A stretch of DNA of 64,000 nt from Symsagittifera roscoffensis (taxonomy: Eukaryota > Xenacoelomorpha > Acoela > Convolutidae): the NCBI RefSeq assembly GCF_963678635.1, contig NC_087064.1, positions 13,237,989-13,301,988 of the forward strand. Reading direction: 5' to 3'. Every line of letters starts with the position of its first letter. The stretch's first letter is position 1. The notes beneath the pieces were generated by a model. It was not told the origin of the DNA. It searched no databases and saw nothing but the letters and a program-made list of their open reading frames with translations. The translations under genes and the position numbers were made by a program. Of this stretch, positions 51,384 to 63,204 are shown piece by piece.

Positions 51384-52900
51384 AAGGTTTAGGATGACGG
51401 ATGCAAAGAGTTGTTAAATGATTTCTATTTTCTTAGACTGTTAGTCCTTACGATTTTTTGGTTAGCTTAACTTGGGTCTATTTGTTCAGGGTTGGAGAGA
51501 AAATTATATCGTTTCCGAAGAATGATTTTATACTTTCTCGTGGCTAGTATAAGCTAAGGTGTTAACTTACTTAATCTTACTTAAGGGTAGTGATTGTGTT
51601 CAAGGGTTGGAGAATAGTAAATCGATCCACAAGGTTCAGGTATAATTAGAACGCGAGTAGTTCGTTAGATACTATTTTAAACTTACTAAGTCTAAGATTT
51701 ATCCTGGGTCTGGTAAGAGGGGGGATCAAGTGAAGGATGAATAACCGAAGTTCTTCACTGTTTATCCTAATTTGAATGATTAGTTTTGCTCAAAAATTTC
51801 TGTTAGTCCTGGGTTTTTAGAAAGGGTTGGATAGTGAATCGAAGTTTGAGGTCGTTAGACACTAGCTAAGTGGGTGGGGGAGAACAAAATTGTTCTTTTT
51901 GATCCAAGGATAGGCCTTGATGATCAACTTTTAAATTTAATTTAATAGAAAATGATTTAAGATCCAAGGATGAGCCTTGATGATCTGATTTTAAATTTAA
52001 GTGAATTTAAGTTTAAAATGATTTAAATTTGTGTAGAGAAAAGATTTAGTGTTTTTATGATATTAGTGAGCTTATGAATGCTGTTATGTTTAGGTGATGA
52101 AGCTGGAACAACAGGATGATTTATGATTACTTAACCATTTATTGTCATGCTACTAATTTTTATTTTGATTTTTCAATAAATATTTTTCAAACATGTTTTG
52201 TATATTACTGCAGAATTTAGGAAAACGATCTGAGATCTTTTTATCAATCGTTATTGTATATTAATAATTTTGTTTAGCGCCTGAAATGATTTTGAAGATT
52301 GACTTCAAGATTTTATGTTTGCAAATGAAAATCTAAATTCATTGCTAGTAGTATTCTAAATACAAAAGTTTGTGTTGGCTTTTGCCGAACTATCATATAA
52401 CTATATGGTAAGTTTCTACTTTGTCGTATGTCGTCTCTGGTTCGAGGTCTTCTTGCAATTCCGGGTAGTTCTCTTATCGTTCGGAATATTGGCTCTGATC
52501 TATTGAGTCGTAGAGACATTTCGATTAAATTATCGTCGTGTAACATTTTAAAAATGTTTTGTCTAAATTCTAATCTATTTTTGGTTAATTCTAAGCTATT
52601 AAGGTCTTGTTCGAGACTTATGGTCGCACCAGATGAGTTAGGACCGAAGTGTATAACTCATAGAGTAGTTTCGGATAGGGTACACCGTCTGCTCGTCACG
52701 CTATCTTATTTTCGGCCGGATAGATTCGTGCAACTTCTTAGTCTAATACCAATCCTAATCTTACTCTTATACTATCTAGTCTCAGGTTGTTTAACTAGTC
52801 TCTGCTAGGCTCAATAGATCTAGGGTATACTGGTTTATTGCGGCTGCTGAAGTCTTCTTGGAGAGTCAACTAATTTCTAAGTTAAATTCAAATCTCTCTG
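51384..52900. other. Leader-like region with diverged repeats and a possible coding remnant
   Basis: GGGTTGGAGAGAAAA, GGGTTGGAGAATAG and GGGTTGGATAGTG occur near 51490, 51604 and 51826. A ~60-bp unit starting GATCCAAGGAT-AGCCTTGATGATC is duplicated at 51900 and 51960. On the minus strand 52657-52313 is open for 114 codons with protein-like composition (LEQDLNSLELTKNRLEFRQ), unrecognised. It may belong to the same degenerate element as 49380-51383. Confidence 0.4.
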
Positions 52901-52928
52901 GTGCTGAAATTACTAGTAATTTCAGCAC
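52901..52928. repeat. Perfect 28-bp palindrome
   Basis: GTGCTGAAATTACT followed directly by its exact reverse complement. It has no loop. It lies between the AT-rich element block and the giant inverted repeat. Confidence 0.9.
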
Positions 52929-53043
52929 TTACAAATAAGTGGATTGTTAGTCAGATGGATCATGATTGGTTAATATTAAATACTTTACATTGGTAAAATA
53001 TCTAATTTATCCAATCATAAAATGTAGTTTAGATCAGGTTCCA

Positions 53044-55550
53044 AAACCCATCAGCCTAAAGATGAAAGTAACCTCAGCTTAGTACACCTGAGCAAAACAC
53101 CCATTCGCTTTATAGAACTAATGTAACCTAAAAAGAATGGTAAGTAGTAGGTAAAAACGTAAAAACTAGCAATTCAATTGTCAGAGAGTATAGTTGTTTG
53201 CCGTGTAATTAGCACATAATGTTCAGACCAGAAATGTTGTTGCAAAAAAGTCAAGATTAAAAAACTAAACAACTCGTGAGTTTTGTTAGAGGAGAAAAAA
53301 AACTCCAAAAATTGTAAAAACTGTTATATTTTCAGTGTTTTAGTTTGAACAGATGACTTAAATATACAGTGGTGATTTAAGTTATGCGATAAAAACGAGA
53401 AAAAAAATGAAATTTAAAACGCGTTTTTCTTAAAACGGGTTGATTGCAGTTTCAGCAGACTTAATGATGCAACTTATTTTAAGAAATCTGGGTCCCAAAT
53501 TTAACCCCAAAACAGACCACTTTTGCCACTTTTATTGTCAATCAAATCAGTGGTTCAAATGCTTACAAAAATACTTAAAGTGAGCATCTTATTTAGCCGA
53601 ACAAAGTTTAAAAAAGGATTTTTCTCTTTGCTCTTTGCTCTTTGCCCTAAAATTCATCCTCAATGAAAACTCAAAACCAGTTTCCCCAGTTTTAGGAGTT
53701 ACTTCTGCGATAAAGCTTCTTAGAAATTAGTTTCAATATCAAATGGGTTTTACATGTTACTAATTTTAATCTCATTGGACTTTTTCCGAATAAACACAAG
53801 TGATCAAGTTTTTGCAAGTTTTTTGTTTTGTTTTCCATGCAAAATCAGGTTTTGATTACAATCATCAGAATGGATCAAATAAAATAACATCTTGAATTCT
53901 TTTTAGTCGTGAATTGAACGAAATGTTAAAAAATATCAAAGACATTTCCCTGGTTCGATAAAAAAACGTTGAAAGTGTTTTGGTTTTTGTCCAAATTCGA
54001 GCGAGTAAAGCAAGCGAGTAGGTCTTCTAAAACAATTTTTTTCTTTAAGTGTGGAAAAATGTCAAGTAACAAATACGCAATACTTAGGGCTTCCTTTGCA
54101 AAACACATAACTTTCCCAAAATTAACATATTTCTGCAAATGTTTTTTTTATGTTTTGTTTTGTTCCAATTTTTGCTTAAAATTGATTTTTCGAAGACAAC
54201 CGTTGTCAATAACGCCATTCTCACTATGATTTGAATCAGTTTTTCAATCAAAAAACGCACAAAGTATTACTCTTATTTGACAAAAAAATAAAAGAACAGA
54301 ATCTTTTATCAATGGTCGGAACATTTTCTGTTATTTGCACAAAAACCGGCTACCCTTGTTATTTTTGTTCCTTGTCATCCAAAATAAACAAATTTCAACA
54401 TTCTTACTTTGGTGGTATAGAGGATCATTTTCCAAATTAAAAACAAAATAGCTACAAAAGTTAAGAGCTCGGGAGAATCATAATAATACATGGGCATGAT
54501 CTGCATAGCGATAAGACGCAAACTCAGTTTTTCTATTTGAGGTTCTTTTTTTTTGTTTGATCAGATTTTGATAAGCAATTGCCAATACGATAACAGTTTA
54601 TAAATTTGTTCGCAATGAGTCAAAAAAAGATCAAAACCTAAGTTTGACAACCTTTTTTTCTCAACAAAGCAAGAAAACATTTATAAAAATTTTTAATGAG
54701 TTAGCTTATTTTTTGAGCGAACAGGTTTGATCCGTCTTCAGCTCTTTATCACCATTTATTTTTTTTCGAATAAGTGGAAACATTGCTCAGTCGCTTTGAG
54801 ACAATTCCTTTTGCATTATTAGTTTTTCCTTTTCTGTTTCCTGTACTCAGTCGGTTTGATACAAGTTGCGTAAATGCTACAGGAAACTAACTATCGAATT
54901 TTAAAAATGGCGTTAGTCGGAGAGCTGAGAGCAGCACTGCATCATGATGAGTAACCACGATATATTTTATGGGACCGATTTTGCAGAAAGGCAGATTCTG
55001 TACCAACCGCGTATTTTTCCACTTGTGATTTTCATTTTCTCGGCATTCATGTCGTAACAAACAATGAATTTACAAGCACATGCTAAATTTTTCAATTAAA
55101 CTTTTAAAAGCCAGTCGAAGATAATTACAATAAAAATAATCAAGAGGGGAAACGAAGAGGTTTTTTCATGCGATATTTTTGTGTTTGCTGAAAAGACAAA
55201 TTCGTTTTTCTGAATATTGCGTGCGGATTTTTTATGAAATAATTCACCGAGGTTATTAGACTTTACTTAAACTGTGAAATGAAAAATTCCTTCCTCTTAA
55301 CATCGAGGAACCTACCGTGAGAGTGGCTCTTCCTTTGTAACATGGAAAAATAACGGGGGAAAACGATAACAATTTTTTTCAGACAATAGAGAAAGCAGGA
55401 ATTCAAACCTGATTCTTTGACAAAACTGATTGAACTGTGGACATGTAATAGCTGTTTTAATAAATCTGTATCATCAAAATTACATCAACATACCAAAAAA
55501 TAGTACAAAAACGAAGCCATATCCTCAATACGAAGACTTTTATCACGTGC
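53044..55550. repeat. Giant inverted repeat, left arm (~2.5 kb)
   Basis: Reverse complement of 58490-60852 with a few percent substitutions and small indels. Examples of matched words: AAACCCATCAGCC at 53046 with GGCTGATGGGTTT at 60841; the CAAAGAG tandem at 60296 with CTCTTTG at 53634; and CGAAGACTTTTATCACGTG at the inner end with its complement at 58490. Short ORFs occur in both arms (53926-54138 and 59870-60247), but a frameshift between the copies argues against coding. The outer edge coincides with the start codon of the helicase gene on the other side. Confidence 0.92.
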
Positions 55551-57029
55551 CTGTCGCAGAATACAGGGGTCTCTTGAAAGCTTCCGGCCCAATCTCGGCC
55601 TGGAACCTTCGATACTCCTTTTGATGCTTTCTCATGTGATCTTTCGTTGTCATGTATAACCAAGACGTCAGTGTCGCTCGAAACCATGGAAAGTACCTCA
55701 AGCGGCTCCATACGTGTCTGACTTCCATTGGTATGGCGAATACTTTGCATGCAGTCTCAAACAACTCGAGTCTCCTGCTGTAGTCTATCGCATATATTGA
55801 CTCAGTCGTTGGCGTCTTCGCTTCCCGATACTTCGTTATATTCTCTTCTATCCATCTCAGAGCCAGCATCGTACTCACTACTAAGAGCGTCACCTTCTGC
55901 CGGTGATCCGGTAATCCGATCGACCGAATTTCTTCCATATCCCACACCAGGCAGAGGTTCTTGTGATCTGGATACCACACCGTTTGTGCCAAACAGTGGC
56001 ATGGGCATTCTCCATGGGTGACCTCAATGCTCCTGAGGTTACGCTCCCCGAGGCTTCCAAGAGAGGCTCAACCTCCATCATTTTCTCATGCATCGTGTCG
56101 TTCTCTCCCATGTTTGGAGCACCCCCACAGGTTTTCCGATCACGTTTTGTCTCTCGTGATCGCTTGTGTTCTCACTTTCCAATTTCAAAAGCTCTTCTCC
56201 CCAGATTTCACTCAAGTCATCTCTCAACTCTTTCGGTACTGTCCCTCTGATTTTCCTCAACAACTTGTGCGAGTGATGCGATACCCGAGCCAACCTCACG
56301 CACTTCGGCACTGAGAAGGCCTTGTCCACCAATATTCTCTGACTGGATGCTTCCACCATCGCCATGTGCAGTGGTTAGTGGCTTCCGCACAAATTGGCCA
56401 TAATCGACCCTATCAGGGATTTTGCGTTCAATGGCAGGCCATAAGCTTCGCTCATGGGAAACCCCATTTCCGCCTCGAGACCAACCTTCCAGCTCCGGAT
56501 ATGTTTTTGAGTCACCTGCAACACCCCAGGCCATGATTCCACGCTCAACGCCGTCACTAAATGGTGTTCAGACTCTAGCCTCTCCAGTGACTGCAGACTA
56601 CACATTCTCGAGAATAACCCGAGAGCTGTCGCTATGTTCACCGTAGTTCTCGCGTAACACTCCGCCACTATTTGTACTTCACTTTTCTCCCTTTCCGTGA
56701 TGTCTTCAAACCAAGTAACCAGATCTTCTTTTTGAAAGGACAGTATCCTGACACATGATCGTCCATCGCAGGTGTGCTCTCCACTCCCACACGTAGAATC
56801 CAGACAGCTACCCGGCTCCATCTTCTTTGCTGACTCGAGATTGTTCGTCTTTTCGCCTGACTCCTTCATCTGAGGTAAGATCAGTTTGTGCACCACACTC
56901 AACTTTGCCAAATCTTCATCTTCCGTTGGTGCTAACCTCACCCGCTCGGTGGTCTCCTCGATCAGACTCGCGTGGGGATGTGGGCACCAGGAGGGTCTTA
57001 GTAACTTCCATACCACTCCCAAGTTCGTG
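55543..57029 (-). pseudogene. Fragment of the element-2-type 3' ORF block inside the palindrome spacer
   Basis: Nearly identical to 45663-46873 of element 2, including the C-x4-C-x6-C-x4-C cluster, the internal TAA and the following ATG. At its far end it continues about 90 codons past the point where element 2 diverges (KTPTTESIYAIDYSRRLELF to YSATGT) and runs into the inverted-repeat arm, where a stop occurs. It has one frameshift near 56095. It shows that the original ORF was longer than the element 2 version. Confidence 0.85.
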
Positions 57030-58489
57030 ATGTAACAAGGCAATGTTCTAGAGGCAGAAAATTACCTTGAGTCGCAAGAAAGAGCTTCGCTCAGCAAATT
57101 ATTTCTGTCTGCTCATTTAAGTCTGGAATGTGGGAAATATGAGAAGCGCACTATGCTTGGACAGGCTATGGAGATCATAGTCTTTGGATCGCAGAAACCA
57201 TAATTATGGTTGATCGAAATGATAGTACCGTGTATAGCATCCTGACTGACTCTCATTTCCCAAAAACATAATCAAAACGTTTAAAACAAAAATTTTTGGT
57301 AAGTTCGTTAACTTCAAAAAGTTTCCTCAAGATTAAATTCAAGAACGAAATCTGTCGTAGAGGGTAATAACGTTTTCCTCGATGTTTTTTCGGAAAAATT
57401 GTTGACAAAACGTTTTAACAAACTGAAATTGTATAGTAAACAAACTTTCAAAAAATGAAACAAATCCAGTCTTTCTTTAAGCAAAATACTCTGAATTAAT
57501 TAAGAAGGCGATGGAATTTGAGATGAAAAGTTATCTTCACGACTTTCAAAAATAGGTATTTGATAGATTTTTCCTATCCGAACAAAATTTATTTTTTTCA
57601 ATAATCAGAGAGCTTTAATAAAAACACAAAAGCAACATTTGTCAAACCGGCTGTTTCTTTTGTGACTATATTCAATTGCTTAAATGGGCCCGTAACCAAC
57701 AGTTTCGTATCTGGATACAAACTTTATCAAGATTATCAAACGCAATTTTAGTGTTTTCCGTATAGAAACTACTTAATTTTCATCTAACGTTAGAAATACA
57801 CAATTTATAGAAAGAATGACATAATATCAGCTCACCGCTCAACCGCAAGGATAAAAAAGTTTGCTCTAGGTGTTTTGGCGATACAAAATAGTCGTAGCAA
57901 GAGAATGCAAATAAATACTTCTAAAAACAAGTGCTATTTTGCATTAGATTGCTCTAACTTTTCAAAGTAATTAAGTCAGGAGGCCTAGCGGATGACGCAC
58001 CCGTTTAGCTACCGGAAGAATTGGATTTCGAACCCCAAGAGACGATTTTTTCTAGCTATAAAAAGCCTAGATTTCGCTAATTTCTAATCAACAATAAAAT
58101 CAGAAATAAAGAATTTCAAGAAAATCCCTGCTTTAGTAAACACTTCAAAAAGAATTTCTGGTCACATATTTAGAATAAAAATTAAGAGTTTCGCCCCAGA
58201 AATAAAGAATTTGTTCGGTACAGTTAGTTTTTATTTATACTTTCTTCGTTTTGTTTTCATTACTGCATTTAAATTTAATTTACGTAGCCTAAATTTTCGT
58301 AATTTATTCTTTGTTTTTTTTTGGTTCTTATTCATTTTGTTTTTAAAACTACACTATTTATACAAGCAATGGTCAGTTCTCATGAAAAAACTCAAATTTT
58401 TAAATTTTACCAGCATGAATGTTTAAAAACAGTTTTCTATCTTGTGTTTGGTATTTGTTTCAACTCTGTTTAATGTAACTTGGTGATAC
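57030..58489. other. Palindrome spacer, right part
   Basis: AT-rich and unassigned apart from a tRNA-like patch. Open frames such as 58211-58426 have low-complexity Phe/Leu-rich content and are not supported as genes. Confidence 0.5.
57978..58048 (+). repeat. Possible tRNA-derived SINE head
   Basis: CCTAGCGGATGACGC resembles an RNA polymerase III A box (TRGYNNAR..G). GGATTTCGAACCCC, about 35 bases on, resembles a B box or T arm. No full cloverleaf can be drawn, so a decayed tRNA-derived SINE is more likely than a tRNA gene. Confidence 0.35.
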
Positions 58490-60852
58490 GCACGTGATAA
58501 AAGTCTTCGTATTGAGGATATGGCTTCGTTTTTGTACTATTTTTCGGTCTGTTGATGTAATTTTGATGATACAGATTTATTAAAACAGCTATTACATGTC
58601 CACAGTTCAATCAGTTTTGTCAAAGAATCAGGTTTGAATTCCTGCTTTCTCTATTGTCTGAAAAAAATTGTTATCGTTTTCCCCCGTTATTTTTCCATGT
58701 TACAAAGGAAGAGCCACTCTCACGGTAGGTTCCTCGATGTTAAGAGGAAGGAATTTTTCATTTCACAGTTTAAGTAAAGTCTAATAACCTCGGTGAATTA
58801 TTTCATAAAAAATCCGCACGCAATATTCAGAAAAACGAATTTGTCTTTTCAGCAAACACAAAAATATCGCATGAAAAAACCTCTTCGTTTCCCCTCTTGA
58901 TTATTTTTATTGTAATTATCTTCGACTGGCTTTTAAAAGTTTAATTGAAAAATTTAGCATGTGGTTGTAAATTCATTGTTTGTTACGACATGAATGCCGA
59001 GAAAGTGAAAATCACAAGTGGAAAAATACGAGGTTGGTACAGAATCTGCCTTTCTGCAAAATCGGTCCCATAAAATATATCGTGGTACTCATCATGATGC
59101 AGTGCTGCTCTCGGCTCTCCGACTAACGACATTTTTAAAATTCGATAGTTAGTTTTCCTGTAGCATTTACGCAACTTGTATCAAACCGACTGAGTACAGG
59201 AAACAGAAAAGGAAAAACTAGTAATGCAAAAGGAATTGTCTCAAAGCGACTGAGCAGTATTTCCACTAATTCGAAAAAAAATAAATGGTGATAAAGAGCC
59301 GAAGACGGATCAAACTTGTTTGCTCAAAAAATAAGCTTACTCATTAAAAAGTTTTATAAATGTTTTCTTGCTTTGTTGAGAAAAAAAGGTTTTCAAACTT
59401 AGGTTTTGATCTCTTTTTGACTCATTGCGAACAAATTTATAAACTGTTATCGTATTGGCAATTGCTTATCAAAATCTGATCAAACAAAAAAAGAACCTCA
59501 AATAGAAAAACTGAGTTTGCGTCTTATCGCTATGCAGATCATGCCCATGGATTATTATGATTCTCCCGAGCTCTTAACTTTTGTAGCTATTTTGTTTTTA
59601 ATTTGGAAAATGATCCTTTATACCACCAAAGTAAGAATGTTGAAATTTGTTTATTTTGGATGACAAGGATCAAAAATAACAAGGGTAGCCGGTTTTTGTG
59701 CAAATAACAGAAAATGTTCCGACCATTGATAAAAGATTCTGTTCTTTTATTTTTTTGTCAAATAAGAGTAATACTTTGTGCGTTTTTTGATTGAAAAACT
59801 GATTAAAATCATAGTGAGAATGGCGTTATTGACAACGGTTGTCTTCGAAAAATCAATTTTAAGCAAAAATTGGAACAAAACAAAAAAAAACATTTGCAGA
59901 AATATGTTAATTTTGGGAAAGTTATGTGTTTTGCAAAGGAAGCCCTAAGTATTGCGTATTTGTTAATTGACATTTTTCCACACTTAAAGAAAAAAGTTGT
60001 TTTAGAAGACCGACTCGCTTGCTTTACTCGCTCAAATTTGGACAAAAACCAAAAAACATTCAACGTTTTTTATCGAACCAGGGAAATGTCTTTGATATTT
60101 TTTAACATTTCGTTCAATTCACGACTAAAAAGAATTCACGATGTTATTTTATATTTTATAATTCACGATGTAAAATTAGTAACATGTAAAACCCATTTGA
60201 TATTGAAACTAATTTCTAAGAAGCTTTATCGCAGAAGTAACTCCTAAAACTGGGGAAACTGGTTTTGAGTTTTCATTGAGGATGAACTTTAGGGCAAAGA
60301 GCAAAGAGCAAAGAGAAAAATCCTTTTTTAAACTTTGTTCGGCTAAATAAGATGCTCACTTTAAGTATTTTTGTAAGCATTTGAACCACTACTTTGATTG
60401 ACAATAAAAGTGGCAAAAGTGGTCTGTTTTGGGGTTAAATTTTGGACCCAGATTTCTCAAAATAAGTTGCATCATTTAGTCTGCTGAAACTGCAATCAAC
60501 CCATTTTAATCGGATAACTTAAATCACCACTGTATATTTAAGTCATCTGTTCAAACTAAAACACTGAAAATATAACAGTTTTTACAACTTTTGGAGTTTT
60601 TTTCTCCTCTAACAAAACTCACGAGTTGTTTAGTTTTTTAATCTTGACTTTTTTGCAACAACATTTCTGGTCTGAACATTATGTGCTAATTACACGGCAA
60701 ACAACTATACTCTCTGACAATTGAATTGCTAGTTTTTAAGTTTTTACCTACTTTTACCATTCTTTTTAGGTTACATTAGTTCTATAAAGCGAATGGGTGT
60801 TTTGCTCAGGTGTACTAAGCTGAGGTTACTTTCATCTTTAGGCTGATGGGTT
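58490..60852. repeat. Giant inverted repeat, right arm (~2.4 kb)
   Basis: Pair of 53044-55550. Its outer end carries a TATAAA (60783-60788) and the probable 5' untranslated region of the gene at 60846. The mirrored TATA word is at 53109-53114 in the left arm, so a promoter copy points leftward there too. Confidence 0.92.
60783..60788 (+). promoter_or_regulatory. Possible TATA box of the NERD-helicase gene
   Basis: TATAAA 58 bases before the ATG. The spacing would allow a start site about 25-30 bases before the ATG. It is in AT-rich DNA, so chance occurrence is possible. Confidence 0.35.
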
Positions 60853-63170
60853 TGCTTTTATCTAAGCTGAGGGGTGCGAACGAAAAGCACGAAGAAGAAG
60901 AAGCAGAAAACGAGTACGTGCTGATCGAACTATTAAAAATTTTCCCTTCAAGCTCTTCATTCTACATCTCTGACGACATACGATTTTCAAATGAATCAGC
61001 ACAGTTTGAGCCAGACGAAAAAAGGGAAAATGTATCACCTCCGTGTCCAAAAACCATCATAAGCGAACATGAAAAATTTGAAGAAGAGTTGGAGAAAACA
61101 ATTATACACTGGCCAGGAGGGGCAGAAATCAAACTTGATCGAAACAATGCTTTGTTGGAATTCGTGAAAATTCAGTACCCAGAGTGGAAAAAACCTGGGA
61201 ACAAAATCTCAGTTCCGTGTATTAAAATCCCGCACATTATGGTGAGAAATGTAGATTTGAGCAAAGAACTGCAAACTCATTACAAATCGCTTGTAAAAGG
61301 AGAAGAAGGAGAAAATAAAATTTATAAACTGTTTACGAATGAAGTATTAACTGAAGACGCAGGAATTATCATTTTTCCAAATGTTGATGGAAGTCACCTT
61401 TTTGAAAAAGGGGGCCCTGGTAGCGTAGAAATTGACATGATTGTTGCTCACCCACAAAAAGGTTTGTTCATTTTTAATGTCAAAAACAAAACCATCAAAA
61501 AAGGAAAAGAAACTGAAAATTTGAAACAGGAAACGATGAAGCACGCAAAATTCTTAGGCTTCCTATCATTGTATAACACTCCTTGTGTAGACCTTTCTAG
61601 TAACAGTTGTCTTCCACTCGTTCCTATTCATGCGGTTATTTGCTATATTCCCGGTGATAACACATCCATAGCGAAACTTTCAGAGGACAGCGCTTGGTAT
61701 GTTAATGCACAAATTGGTGCCACAAACAAAGTTTTCGTCTTTCAAAAAGCGAGTTTCCAAAACTTCGCTTCGGCATGGAAAAACAGTTTGCACGAAATTC
61801 CCGACATGAATGAAACTTACCATTTTGACGTTTTGGTCGCCCGACTTGTCGCACTGAATTCAATGGGAGGAGCCAGCTCACTTATCCATCAAAAGTTTAC
61901 TTCAAATGAAATCCAGTCCATTCAGGTTAAAACGAGTGAATTGGATTCATGGATTGAAAAACAATTCAGCGAAGTACTAACAGACCGAAAAGACGATAAA
62001 CAAGATCTCATACGCCGCGTAAATGAGCAATGTAACAAAACAGGGAGTGCAAAAACACGGGTAATTCTTTGGACAAAAGAACAATTGGACATCATTGCTG
62101 CCGTCTTCATATCACTTCAAAAAACTTCAACGACCACAACGTTCTCGAATGAGTTCAAACCGCTAAGAATAATTGTAAGCGGGTCAAAAGGATCAGGAAA
62201 GACAATGTTGATGATTTACTTAGCGCAATTAGCCTGTCGTATGTTCGAAGGAAACGAGAATAAACAGTGCAAGGTAATTATATGCGACGGTTCTGATGGC
62301 AAAGCTCGAGTTCTTTTCTCAGAGCTGAAAAACAATTTGAATGATTCAATTATCGAATTTTGGAGACTAGAAAAGTTATCTAAACTTCAAAGAGGTATCG
62401 TTTTTATTGACGAAGAACTATCTGCTCCTACTCTTGTGAAACTATCCAGAACAATCAGTAGAAATGTTCATTTATATTTTGCTTCGTCGAAAGAACCCGG
62501 AAATTCCGATTTTAGAACCTGGAGATCTCAACATTATCAGGAGTTCAAGCTCGATCAAACTTTGAGATCCACAAAACAACTGCACAGGTTTACCGAAAAT
62601 ATCTTCAAAAACATAGTTGGAAGCCACAAGGTTATCGAACTATCCGGGAATCCACCACACAGCTTAGATGGTACTAATAGAGCTGATATTGTAAATGTTG
62701 AATCTGCAAATGGTCTTGAAATTGATACCTTCATTGACAAATGTATCGAGACAATTATGAGATTTGTTTCACTTTCGTACGCTATGCCGAGTATTCTTGT
62801 GATAATATCGTTTTTATCGCCAAAAGCTCAGATATTATTAGTTGCTTGTATGAAAGAGAAAGGATTAATTTTACGCTCTAATTCTTATAACCTAGACTTT
62901 CAAGGCTGTCAGTTTTTGCCAATAATTCAACTGGAGTCTAGCGATGTTGTCACTGGAAGTGAGTACGGCACGGTTATTCTTTTATTAGAGAAAGATTTCA
63001 CCGGACGACACCTTGTGGACTTCGTTGATAGTTTCCTTATGGTAATAACACGCGCCACAACAAACCTGGCAATAGTTGCAACCGACAAGTCTTACTTCAA
63101 TTCGGCACTGGAAACACGTGAGATCTCTGATTCAGTTACAAATCTGTACAGTGGCCTTTCATGTTTTTAA
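60846..63170 (+). CDS. Intronless NERD-like nuclease domain plus superfamily-1 helicase protein
   Basis: 774 codons, ATG at 60846. Residues about 150-260 look like a NERD (nuclease-related) domain: GEEGENKIYKLF, then VEIDMIV (D197), then GLFIFNVKNK (K213). The usual E-x-K glutamate is N211, so the nuclease may be inactive. Residues about 405-745 form a UvrD-type helicase: Walker A GSKGSGKT (K452), Walker B VFIDEE (D522, E523), motif IV-like LDQTLRST (R574), motif V-like GSEYGTVILL, and motif VI VITRATTNLAIV (R736). NERD-helicase fusions are known mainly from bacteria and act on DNA or RNA; the role in an animal is unknown. Lack of introns, unlike the neighbouring protease gene, suggests a retrocopy, transfer or mobile origin. 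The gene reads away from the palindrome. Confidence 0.85.
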   Translation: MGLLLSKLRGANEKHEEEEAENEYVLIELLKIFPSSSSFYISDDIRFSNESAQFEPDEKRENVSPPCPKTIISEHEKFEEELEKTIIHWPGGAEIKLDRNNALLEFVKIQYPEWKKPGNKISVPCIKIPHIMVRNVDLSKELQTHYKSLVKGEEGENKIYKLFTNEVLTEDAGIIIFPNVDGSHLFEKGGPGSVEIDMIVAHPQKGLFIFNVKNKTIKKGKETENLKQETMKHAKFLGFLSLYNTPCVDLSSNSCLPLVPIHAVICYIPGDNTSIAKLSEDSAWYVNAQIGATNKVFVFQKASFQNFASAWKNSLHEIPDMNETYHFDVLVARLVALNSMGGASSLIHQKFTSNEIQSIQVKTSELDSWIEKQFSEVLTDRKDDKQDLIRRVNEQCNKTGSAKTRVILWTKEQLDIIAAVFISLQKTSTTTTFSNEFKPLRIIVSGSKGSGKTMLMIYLAQLACRMFEGNENKQCKVIICDGSDGKARVLFSELKNNLNDSIIEFWRLEKLSKLQRGIVFIDEELSAPTLVKLSRTISRNVHLYFASSKEPGNSDFRTWRSQHYQEFKLDQTLRSTKQLHRFTENIFKNIVGSHKVIELSGNPPHSLDGTNRADIVNVESANGLEIDTFIDKCIETIMRFVSLSYAMPSILVIISFLSPKAQILLVACMKEKGLILRSNSYNLDFQGCQFLPIIQLESSDVVTGSEYGTVILLLEKDFTGRHLVDFVDSFLMVITRATTNLAIVATDKSYFNSALETREISDSVTNLYSGLSCF

Positions 63171-63204
63171 AGTTATAAATTACTAATTATGGAGTCGGGT
63201 CAAA

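Noticed and set aside
57978-58048. A tRNA gene
   Set aside because: A- and B-box-like words are present but the acceptor, D and T stems do not pair; listed only as a possible SINE head.
53926-60247. Short similar ORFs in both arms of the inverted repeat (53926-54138 and 59870-60247)
   Set aside because: The copies share only part of the frame; an indel in one arm shifts the other, and codon positions do not show preferred synonymous change.
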